Of a DNA stretch of 53,784 bases, positions 25,162 through 32,607 are shown in pieces. Within the stretch, counting starts at the first letter, position 1, and each line of letters begins with the position of its first letter. This stretch comes from Planctomycetaceae bacterium (lineage in GTDB: Bacteria > Planctomycetota > Planctomycetia > Planctomycetales > Planctomycetaceae), in NCBI GenBank assembly GCA_021732845.1, contig JAKFUF010000019.1:1-53784 (forward strand), in the 5' to 3' direction. The notes under the pieces are model-generated. The model was not told the DNA's origin, did no database searches, and was given only the letters and a program-made list of their open reading frames with translations. The position numbers were made by a program, and so were the translations under genes.

Positions 25162-28080
25162 TCAGTCGAGGTAGACGAACTCGTTCAGGCGAAACAGCGA
25201 CCGGACATAGGCCTGCCACATTTCAGCTTCAATCTGGTCGGCGGGCGTGTCCGCCGCCAGCAACAGCGATCTGGCTTTAGCCAGAAAATTATGGGCGGTG
25301 CTCAGTTCCACATCAGCCGCAGGGCGGGCAAAGAGAAGTTGAGCGGCATATTGGAGGCGTGCATCATCCTGGCTGCCGTGAGCCACGATCCGGCTGGCAA
25401 CCAGTCTGGACTGCTCATGCACGAAAGGGTTGTTGAGCAGGTACAGCGCCTGAAGCGGGGTGGTGCTGGTCGCGCGGGCGGGCGTGCTGGTTGAGGGGTC
25501 GGCGCCGTCAAAGATGGCCAGGTAGGGATGCCGCTGAATCCGCTGGGTCATCAGGTACACGCTGCGATGCCGGCTGTCGTAGACTGCCTTGAAGGCTTGG
25601 TGCTGCGTGAAGTCCCAAGTGTGCTCCGGCGGGAACGGATGTGGCCCCGCGGGAGACAGGTCGAGATTCCCGCTCAAGCACAGCATGGTGTCACGAATGG
25701 ATTCGGCATCGAGCCGCCGGCGCGATTGACCCGCGAGCCACTCGTTGGCAGGGTCTTTGGCGACAGCTTCCGGATCGCGGCTGGCGGACTGCTGGTACGT
25801 CCGCGAGAGCATGATCTGCCGGTGCATCGCCTTGATCGACCAGCCACCGTTTCGAAACGCCGTGGCGAGGTGATCCAACAGTTCGGGATGCACAGGCGGT
25901 TTGCCCTGCTTTCCGAAATCATTGGGGGTGGGAACGAGACCGCGTCCGAAGTGATGCTGCCAGATGCGATTCACCATGACCCGCGCGGGCAAGGGATTCT
26001 CTGCGTCCAGGATCCATTCGGCAAGTTGTTCTCTGCCGCTGGAGTGCGAATTGGCGGAAAGTTCCGCGCCGCCCAAGACGGAAAGAAAGCGCCGCGGGAC
26101 GAGATCGCCGGGCCGCGTCGGGTCGCCTTTCAACTGAACGGGCACATCTTCGATGGTCGTGGCTTCCGCAACCGCGTAGGCAGTTTCAAACGGGGGTGGG
26201 GTCTTGCGCAATTCCGCGGCCACCTCCTCGGCCTGCTTCAACTGGTCCGCCAGCCCCTTCTTCTGGTCCTCGGGGGCCTTCCTGCGCGCTTCCCTGAGCC
26301 GGTTGACTTCGCCATCGAGCCGGGCCTGCTCCTGCTTTCGCGATTCGACGATCTTTTGAAAATGCACCAGTTCGCTGGGTGGCACGAGCGGCACGAAATC
26401 CCGCTGCCGTTTTTCGAGTTCGATGCCGGGCCACGGGTACCGCGTGCTGTGGAAAATTCCGTACAGCCCATAGTAATCCCGCGTGGTGATGGGGTCGAAT
26501 TTGTGATCGTGGCAGCGGGCACAACTGAGCGTCAGCCCGAGAAAGCAGCGACCGACATTGTCCAGCGTGTCTTCGATGGTCAAGTGCTGCGGATAGTCAT
26601 CGACTCGCGAGCCGAAACGCCGGGCATTGGCGATGTATCCCGTGGCGATGATCCGCTCATGCCTCTCGTCGTCAGTCTTTCCGCCACGCAGGTCGCCGGC
26701 GAGTTGATCGCGCACAAACTCGTCATAGGGCAGGTCGCGGTTGAAAGCCGCGATCACCCAGTCGCGGTAGCGGTGCATCTGCGGAATCGGGTAGTCGGAG
26801 TTGTCTCCCGCGGTGTCGGCATACCGCACCACATCCAGCCAGTGCCGCCCCCAGCGTTCGCCATATCGAGGCGAGGCAAGCAACCGATTGACCACGGTTT
26901 CGAACGCCTGCGGCGACTCGTCGGCGATGAAGGCTTCGACTTCCTCGGGCATCGGCGGCAGCCCGGTCAGGTCATGGGTCGCACGCCGGATCAGCGTGCG
27001 CTTGTCAGCCTCGTCCGCCGGCCGCAGTCCGTGTTCTTCCAGTTTTGCCACAATAAAGCGGTCGATGTCGCTGCGCGGCCACGTCGCGTACTTGACCTCG
27101 GGCACAGCCGGGTTGGTCAGCGGTCGCAATGACCAGAACTGCCGAGCGGTCGCCACGTCAATCTGCTTCCCGGCAAACTTCGTGGCCTTGATCCGTGGGT
27201 CGGGCGCGCCGATTTTGATCCAGCGCTCCAGGTCGGCTATCTCCGCGTCGGAGAGCTTGCCATCGGGCGGCATCTGCATGGCGTCAGTTTTATAGCGCAC
27301 GGCCGTGATCAGGAGGCTGTGTTCCAGATCGCCTGGCACAACCGCCGCGCCCGTGGCTCCGCCGCGGCGGGCCGCCGACTTGGAGTCGAGCAGAAGTTCC
27401 CCCTGCAGTTCCTTCGCTTCTGCGCTGTGGCACTCGTAACAATGCTTCACCAGCAGCGGCCGGATGCGGTTCTCGAAGAACACCAAGTCGTCGGGCGCGA
27501 TCGGTGGCTCTTCGCCTTCGTGTCGCCCGCGCCAGATTTCGATGCCGGAGAAATTCGCCGCGCCGCCCTGGCTGGTCAGCACAATCTGCGAATTGGCCAC
27601 CTCGACAAACCACGGCCCAAGTTTGTCCCAATGTCCAGCCTGGCCACTGTTGTGACGCCGCAGGACTTCGCGCCCATTGATCGAAACGCTGTAGGTCTCT
27701 GGATTGTTGTCTTCCCAGGCATGCAAGAACACGGTGATGGTGCCGTTGGGCAGCCCGGTCAGTTCGATGCGGTTTCCGCCCCAGCGGCTGGAGCGCAGCA
27801 TCTTGGCCCGCTCCTGGTCGGTGGATGGCACCAGGGGCACGGCCTGATTCTCAAACGCCCTGTCGTTGCAGACGTAGTGCTTCGAGTCCCGGCCCTCCCA
27901 CGCATTCCCGTCGATCACGACCGGCGGGCCATTGAGGTTCAGGCCGCGAAAGAAGCTGGGAGCCGGTTCGTCCGCGCGGCCCGCGACGACAAGGCAGACC
28001 GAGAGGAGCAGGCCACAAATTGCCTTTGGCGAGGCGGCCGACAGATCAGCGACCGCGCGACAACAGCAGTTGCTTGCCAT
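25162..28080 (-). CDS. PSD1-type protein with malectin-like, CxxCH, DUF1549 and DUF1553 domains
   Basis: 972 residues. Signal peptide at about 1-36. A carbohydrate-binding (malectin/NPCBM-like) region covers about 40-190 (FFRGLNLNGPPVVIDGNAWEG, FLHAWEDNNPETYSVSINGR). A planctomycete cytochrome c-like segment has one haem site, HCYECHSA (about 211-218), and DSKSAARRGG after it. DUF1549 lies at about 320-545 (DIDRFIVAKLEEHGLRPADEAD, RYGERWGRHWLDVVRYADT) and DUF1553 at about 680-940 (ARVMVNRIWQHHFGRGLV, SRTYQQSAS). A charged coiled coil separates the last two. The first 35 bases overlap the GntR gene end, so the two are coupled. With the DUF1501 gene it forms a typical planctomycete pair; the biochemical role is not established. 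Confidence 0.92.
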   Translation of the reverse strand: MASNCCCRAVADLSAASPKAICGLLLSVCLVVAGRADEPAPSFFRGLNLNGPPVVIDGNAWEGRDSKHYVCNDRAFENQAVPLVPSTDQERAKMLRSSRWGGNRIELTGLPNGTITVFLHAWEDNNPETYSVSINGREVLRRHNSGQAGHWDKLGPWFVEVANSQIVLTSQGGAANFSGIEIWRGRHEGEEPPIAPDDLVFFENRIRPLLVKHCYECHSAEAKELQGELLLDSKSAARRGGATGAAVVPGDLEHSLLITAVRYKTDAMQMPPDGKLSDAEIADLERWIKIGAPDPRIKATKFAGKQIDVATARQFWSLRPLTNPAVPEVKYATWPRSDIDRFIVAKLEEHGLRPADEADKRTLIRRATHDLTGLPPMPEEVEAFIADESPQAFETVVNRLLASPRYGERWGRHWLDVVRYADTAGDNSDYPIPQMHRYRDWVIAAFNRDLPYDEFVRDQLAGDLRGGKTDDERHERIIATGYIANARRFGSRVDDYPQHLTIEDTLDNVGRCFLGLTLSCARCHDHKFDPITTRDYYGLYGIFHSTRYPWPGIELEKRQRDFVPLVPPSELVHFQKIVESRKQEQARLDGEVNRLREARRKAPEDQKKGLADQLKQAEEVAAELRKTPPPFETAYAVAEATTIEDVPVQLKGDPTRPGDLVPRRFLSVLGGAELSANSHSSGREQLAEWILDAENPLPARVMVNRIWQHHFGRGLVPTPNDFGKQGKPPVHPELLDHLATAFRNGGWSIKAMHRQIMLSRTYQQSASRDPEAVAKDPANEWLAGQSRRRLDAESIRDTMLCLSGNLDLSPAGPHPFPPEHTWDFTQHQAFKAVYDSRHRSVYLMTQRIQRHPYLAIFDGADPSTSTPARATSTTPLQALYLLNNPFVHEQSRLVASRIVAHGSQDDARLQYAAQLLFARPAADVELSTAHNFLAKARSLLLAADTPADQIEAEMWQAYVRSLFRLNEFVYLD

Positions 28081-28747
28081 GGTTCAAATGCTCCTCCAGG
28101 GCGGCCACGGCCTGATCCGGCTGGCCGGCCAGCACCGCCTCGACGATCGCCAGATGTTCTTCAAAACTGCGAGCCAGCCGGTCCGCATGCTGTTGAAACA
28201 CGCGGGTCACCACCCGGTGCATCTTTTCCCGCAGTTGCAGCATCACACGGACAATCGCCTGGTTTCCAAAGAATTCACAAAATGTTGTGTGAAACTCCGA
28301 ATCCAGTCGCGCTGCCTGAGCCACATCCCGCCTCTTCACCGCCTGCTGTTGCAGGCGCAGTTGCTGTCGCAGCTTGGCAGCCCGCTCGTCGCTGAGTTTG
28401 CCAGAGATGCTCCGCAGGATGAACGATTCCAATGCCAGGCGGATCTCGAACTGGTCGGCAATCTCATGAATTGACAGGTCGCGAACCACAATGCCCTGCT
28501 GCGGCGAGACCGAAATGAACCCTTCCGCCTCCAGCCGCTCGAGGGCGGCCTTGACCGGAGTTTTGCTCATCCCCAACTGGGCTGCCAGTTGCCGCTCGGA
28601 GAGAAACGCCCCCGCCTCAAAGGTGGAGTTCTGAATCCGCTCTTTCAGACCCTCATACGCCCGCTGCTTCAACAGTGACTTATCGGGAGCGGGCGTGGGT
28701 TCGGTGTCCGTCGCAGACCGTTTTTGCACCGTGGTGCCATCCGCCAT
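28046..28747 (-). CDS. GntR-family (FadR/FCD-type) transcriptional regulator
   Basis: 233 residues from the chosen ATG at 28747 (a GAGG lies about ten bases before it; an ATG at 28831 is also open). The winged helix is at about 30-95: LKERIQNSTFEAGAFLSERQLAAQLGMSKTPVKAALERLEAEGFI. The C-terminal FCD effector domain has the metal-ligand pattern EFHTTFCEFFGNQAI and EEHLAIVEAVLAG...EEHLNHGK. FCD regulators bind small organic acids or sugars. The gene leads the PSD1/DUF1501 operon and overlaps PSD1 by 35 bases, so it probably controls that operon, giving a rare hint that the pair responds to a small metabolite. Confidence 0.9.
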   Translation of the reverse strand: MADGTTVQKRSATDTEPTPAPDKSLLKQRAYEGLKERIQNSTFEAGAFLSERQLAAQLGMSKTPVKAALERLEAEGFISVSPQQGIVVRDLSIHEIADQFEIRLALESFILRSISGKLSDERAAKLRQQLRLQQQAVKRRDVAQAARLDSEFHTTFCEFFGNQAIVRVMLQLREKMHRVVTRVFQQHADRLARSFEEHLAIVEAVLAGQPDQAVAALEEHLNHGKQLLLSRGR

Positions 28748-28866
28748 GAGGCCGCCTCGCAATTCTTGAGGGACGAACTCTTCATCTTCGTACGATGAAA
28801 ATCTAACTGAGATCTCAGATGACAGCAACAATCGCGGGCGGACATCACCGAATCGTCACGGCAGTG

Positions 28867-29463
28867 CTAATGCGCGGAGTCTTTGAAAAAGTCTTCGTGA
28901 GGCGACAGCGACGTGGCCGCCGCCTGCAGAATTTCTTCGGAGAGTGCGGCGTCGCTCACGGCGCGGGCGAGGACGATGGCGCCGACGAGCGTGGCACAGG
29001 CCGTCAGCGCTTTTTTCCGGGCGGCGGCTTTGGAGCGTCCGGGCATGATCCGCCCAAGCAGGTCGACCATGGCGCTGACAGCCTCGGTGAACACGCTTCG
29101 GATCGGCAGGGGCTGCCGCGCGACTTCCGGACCCAGCGCCGCCAGCATGCACCCACGTCCGGGATGATCGCGATGCGCTCTGGACAGATACAGCCGGGTC
29201 AGGGCCGCGAAGGGTTTGTGAGCCACGCGTTGCGCCAGCCCCTGCCAGCGTGAGACGGCTTCCGAGCGGGCCTGCGCGCAGGCTTCGGCCATCAGCTCTT
29301 CCTTCGATTCGAAATGCCCGTAGAAGCCACCGTGCGTCAGCCCGGCCTCATGCATCAAATCGGCCACACCAACGCCGTCGAAGCCGTGCTCCCGAAACAG
29401 CTTCGCCGCCACTTCGACGATCCGCTCGCGATTCCGCGCCGCCTGCTCACGGCTGACTTTCAT
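28867..29463 (-). CDS. TetR-family transcriptional repressor
   Basis: 198 residues. The N-terminal TetR helix-turn-helix is clear: RERIVEVAAKLFREHGFDGVGVADLMHEAGLTHGGFYGHFESKEEL. The C-terminal ligand domain continues with GRGCMLAALGPEVARQP, the pattern of the TetR_C type found near fatty-acid or quinone-related genes. The start at 29463 (MKVSREQAARN) is the usual one for this group; no strong ribosome site is seen. It is divergent from the ketoacyl synthase pair, with a 16-base palindrome in the spacer that fits as its operator. The inducer is unknown. Confidence 0.92.
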   Translation of the reverse strand: MKVSREQAARNRERIVEVAAKLFREHGFDGVGVADLMHEAGLTHGGFYGHFESKEELMAEACAQARSEAVSRWQGLAQRVAHKPFAALTRLYLSRAHRDHPGRGCMLAALGPEVARQPLPIRSVFTEAVSAMVDLLGRIMPGRSKAAARKKALTACATLVGAIVLARAVSDAALSEEILQAAATSLSPHEDFFKDSAH

Positions 29464-29490
29464 CGTAAGTTCCCGGAGGGAAATGAAATT

Positions 29491-29600
29491 AATGACCAAT
29501 GAAACAATGACCAATGCTTTTGGGTGACATTTTTCCCGAAAGCATCGCCGACATTAACGACTTCCGAACAAAAGCATTGGTCATTGTTTCCTTGGTCATT
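29491..29600. repeat. long imperfect inverted repeat (32-base arms)
   Basis: Arms 29491-29522 and 29569-29600 pair over 32 bases with one mismatch around a 46-base loop. Each arm contains the word AATGACCAAT twice (one variant). Related words occur at 19153-19190. It sits in the leader of the TetR gene and could form a strong cruciform or hairpin. Confidence 0.8.
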
Positions 29601-29625
29601 GAGTCATTGCCTCAGACATTCCCCC

Positions 29626-29655
29626 TTGACATTATAAATGATGATCATCATTAAT
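29626..29655 (+). promoter_or_regulatory. promoter with palindromic operator for ketoacyl synthase genes
   Basis: -35 TTGACA at 29626-29631 and -10-like ATTAAT at 29650-29655 are 18 bases apart. Between them lies the perfect 16-base palindrome AATGATGATCATCATT (29637-29652), which touches the -10 element. A repressor bound there would block RNA polymerase; the divergent TetR protein is the obvious candidate. Confidence 0.7.
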
Positions 29656-29709
29656 AGGAACGCCGATTTTTCAGGAGAGGGACCATTCCATGACACAAGG
29701 GATTGTTTG

Positions 29710-30945
29710 ATGACTCGCCGCGCCGTCATTACCGGACTGGGGACTGTGAACCCGTTGTCGGACAACGTTGCCGGCTTCTGGGAGCGGCTTTGTTCTGGTC
29801 ACAGTGGAGTCGGCCCGATTTCGCGGTTCGACGCGTCGGCCTTCAAGGTGCGTTTCGCCGGCGAGGTGCAGGGGTTCGCGCCTGAGACGCGCATGGATGG
29901 CAAACTCGCGCGGCGGATGGATCGGTTCGCCCAGTTCGCGATGGTCTCGGCGCTGGATGCCGTGGCCGACAGCGGGCTGGATTTCTCCCGTGAGGATCCC
30001 TTCCGTTGCGGAGTAATCCTGGGCAGCGGCACCGGTGGGATGTATGCCTTCGAGGAAGAGACGGCCAAGTATCAGCAGGTCGGACCTGGGCGGGTGAGTC
30101 CGTTTTTCATCCCCAAGATGATGGCGAATGCCGCGCCGGCCGCCATCTCAATCCACTACGGATTAAATGGCCCGAATACTTCGATTGTCTCCGCCTGCGC
30201 TTCGGCGGCAGACGCCATCGCTTTCGCCCTCGACAGCATTCGCCTTGGAAGGGCCGACGTGCTGATTTCCGGCGGCGCGGAAGCGGCGCTGACGCCGATG
30301 GGGCTGGCGGGGTTTTGCAGTGCCAAAGCCCTGTCGGAACGGAATGACAGCCCTGCGGAGGCCTGCCGCCCGTTCGATCGCGACCGCGATGGCTTCGTGC
30401 TGGGTGAAGGCGCGGGCGTGATCGTGATCGAAGAGTATGAGCATGCCCGCCGCCGCGGGGCGAACATCTACTGCGAACTGCTCGGCGCGGGGCAGAGTTC
30501 CGATGCCCACCATATCACGGCTCCTCATCCGGAGGGGCTGGGTGCCCTGCAGGCCATCAACCTGGCGCTGCACGATGCGCGGCTCGATCCGGGCGAGTTT
30601 CAGTACATCAACACGCATGCCACGGGCACGCCGCTGGGAGACAAGGCCGAGACGAAGGCGATCCGTTCGGCATTCGGCACGGCGGCCGACCGGCTCGTTG
30701 TGAGCAGCACCAAGAGCATGATCGGCCACTTGTGCGGGGCGAGTGGTGGGGTCGCGGCGATCGTCTGCGCCTTGACCATTCGCGACAACGTGGTGCATCC
30801 CACCATCAACTATGCCACGCCCGACCCCGACTGCGATCTGGACTGTGTGCCCAACGAAGCCCGGCAACAGCGTGTGAGCCACGCGCTGGCGACCAGTTTT
30901 GGTTTTGGCGGGCACAACTGCGGCCTGGTGTTTGGCAAGATCTGA
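29710..30945 (+). CDS. fabF: beta-ketoacyl-ACP synthase II-type enzyme
   Basis: 411 residues; elongates acyl-ACP by condensation with malonyl-ACP. The Cys-His-His triad is complete: C163 in SIVSACASAADA, H303 in YINTHATGTPLGD, H340 in STKSMIGHLCGASG. The C-terminal GFGGHNCGLVF loop is normal. The length is standard for FabF. The start at 29710 gives MTRRAVITGLG; the open region upstream is the promoter. It lies behind a TetR-type operator and 33 bases before a second synthase gene, so the two are probably one operon. A housekeeping FabF would usually sit with acpP/fabD, which are absent, so a specialised lipid or polyketide-like product is possible. Confidence 0.92.
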   Translation: MTRRAVITGLGTVNPLSDNVAGFWERLCSGHSGVGPISRFDASAFKVRFAGEVQGFAPETRMDGKLARRMDRFAQFAMVSALDAVADSGLDFSREDPFRCGVILGSGTGGMYAFEEETAKYQQVGPGRVSPFFIPKMMANAAPAAISIHYGLNGPNTSIVSACASAADAIAFALDSIRLGRADVLISGGAEAALTPMGLAGFCSAKALSERNDSPAEACRPFDRDRDGFVLGEGAGVIVIEEYEHARRRGANIYCELLGAGQSSDAHHITAPHPEGLGALQAINLALHDARLDPGEFQYINTHATGTPLGDKAETKAIRSAFGTAADRLVVSSTKSMIGHLCGASGGVAAIVCALTIRDNVVHPTINYATPDPDCDLDCVPNEARQQRVSHALATSFGFGGHNCGLVFGKI

Positions 30946-30978
30946 TCCGTTTTGTTGTCGATCAACAAGGGAATGACC

Positions 30979-32262
30979 ATGCAGCGGCGTGTCGTCGTCA
31001 CAGGGATCGGCTGTGTCTCTCCGGTGGGCAACGATCCATTGACCGCCTGGAAGGCGGTGCGCAACGGAGATTCAGGCGTCGCCCGCATCAGCCGGTTTGA
31101 TGCCACGAACTATCCCACGCAAATCGCCGCGGAAGTTCGCCACTTCGATCTTTCGCGCTGGATGGCCGATGTCGCGACATACTCCAAGTGCGGGGCGAAT
31201 GTCCGGTATGGCCTGGCGGCGTCCATCCAGGCCGTGGAGGATTCCGGCCTGGACCTGAACCACCTGCCCGACCCATCGCGATTCGGCGTGTATCTGGGTG
31301 GCGGCGAAGGTGCCCAGGATTTCAACCTGTTCATGGGACTCGTGGCTCAGTCGGCCGACGCGCAGGGCAACATCAATCTGCAACGGTTCACTGAAGCCGG
31401 AATGCATCAGTTGGATGCCGGCTTCGAGGCGGCCCAGGAACCCGGTGTGCTCGCCAGCCACGTCGCGGGCCTATTCGGTGCCGAAGGGCCGAACCTGAAC
31501 ACCCTGACCGCGTGTGCCGCCTCGGCCCAGGCAATCGGCGAGGGCAGCGAACTGATCCGCCGCGGTGCCGCCGACATCATGATTGTCGGTGGAGCCCACA
31601 GCATGATCCACCCGTTTGGCGTGACGGGGTTTTGCCTGTTGACCACGCTCTCCAAGCGGAACGACGCCCCGGAAATCGCCTCGCGGCCGTTTGACCGTGA
31701 ACGCGACGGCTTCGTGCTGGGTGAGGGAGCGGCGATGCTGGTCATTGAAGACTACGAACACGCACGGCAGCGAAAGGCCCGCATTTATGGCGAAATCCGT
31801 GGCTATGGTGTCGCCGCCGATGCCTATCGCATTACCGATATCCCTCCCGATGGCAGCGGAGTCGCCCGCGCGATGCGACTCTCACTGCGTCATGCGGGCT
31901 TGAATGCCAATGAGATTCAGTACGTCAACGCGCACGGCACCAGCACCAGCGCCAACGACCGCACGGAGACCGTGGCTCTCAAGTCCGTCTTCGGCGAGCA
32001 CGCCTACGGGATTCCGGTCTCCAGCACCAAGAGCACGACGGGCCACCTCGTCGCCGCCTGCGGCGGATTGGAGGCGATCTTCTGTTTGCTGGCGCTGAAT
32101 GACAAGACGATCCCGCCCACCTCCAACTACGAGTACCCCGACCCCGCGTGCGATCTGGATTACGTGCCCAACACGGCCCGCGAAACTCCGCTCAAGCACG
32201 TGATGTCCAACAATTCAGGCTTCGGTGGGCAGAACGTCTCGTTGATTTTTTCCCAGCTCTGA
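30979..32262 (+). CDS. second beta-ketoacyl-ACP synthase
   Basis: 427 residues, related to the preceding FabF but clearly diverged. The triad is intact: C179 in LTACAASAQAIGEG, H319 in YVNAHGTSTSANDRTE, H356 in STKSTTGHLVAACGG. It is therefore not a chain-length factor, which would lack the Cys. An insertion at about 115-150 distinguishes it from classical FabF. ATGs at 30973 and 30979 are both open; AAGGGA sits seven bases before the second, which I chose. The tandem pair under one TetR-type operator suggests cooperation or division by chain length. The product is unknown. Confidence 0.9.
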   Translation: MQRRVVVTGIGCVSPVGNDPLTAWKAVRNGDSGVARISRFDATNYPTQIAAEVRHFDLSRWMADVATYSKCGANVRYGLAASIQAVEDSGLDLNHLPDPSRFGVYLGGGEGAQDFNLFMGLVAQSADAQGNINLQRFTEAGMHQLDAGFEAAQEPGVLASHVAGLFGAEGPNLNTLTACAASAQAIGEGSELIRRGAADIMIVGGAHSMIHPFGVTGFCLLTTLSKRNDAPEIASRPFDRERDGFVLGEGAAMLVIEDYEHARQRKARIYGEIRGYGVAADAYRITDIPPDGSGVARAMRLSLRHAGLNANEIQYVNAHGTSTSANDRTETVALKSVFGEHAYGIPVSSTKSTTGHLVAACGGLEAIFCLLALNDKTIPPTSNYEYPDPACDLDYVPNTARETPLKHVMSNNSGFGGQNVSLIFSQL

Positions 32263-32607
32263 ACCAACTGACGAAATCAATTCGCGTGATTCCTGGACAC
32301 CTGTCGTGGAGCCACTCGCTGGCGCTCTGCCGCTCGTTCCGGCTTCACTGGCAACTTGACCAAAGTATTCGTTGTTCCTGATGGCGTGCGCTGCTGGAAA
32401 TGCACATCGGGCTGCTGCTGTCCTGGGGCTTCGTTGGTGTCGCCAACTTCACCCTGCGCTGTCACATCCTGCCCCTTTGGGCAGCTTTGATTGAATCGGC
32501 CTCTGCGGGGATCGCTTCCCGCTCGTCTCGCTTTCGCCACGCGGCACGGTTTCCTATTCTCGGCGGATCACCCGCATCAAAGGGATTTGAAACTCGCCGA
32601 GAACATC
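32263..32607. other. spacer with a dispersed repeat fragment
   Basis: No gene seen. Positions 32352-32398 match, in reverse, 19271-19316. No clear terminator follows the ketoacyl synthase gene. Confidence 0.45.
32352..32398 (-). repeat. dispersed repeat E, copy 2
   Basis: The reverse complement reads GCAGCGCACGCCATCAGG then ACAACGAAT, the same as the 19271-19316 copy with few changes. Confidence 0.6.

Noticed and set aside
25528-27132. A 534-residue plus-strand open frame inside the PSD1 gene
   Set aside because: The minus-strand PSD1 protein is clearly real; this frame has no recognisable motif.
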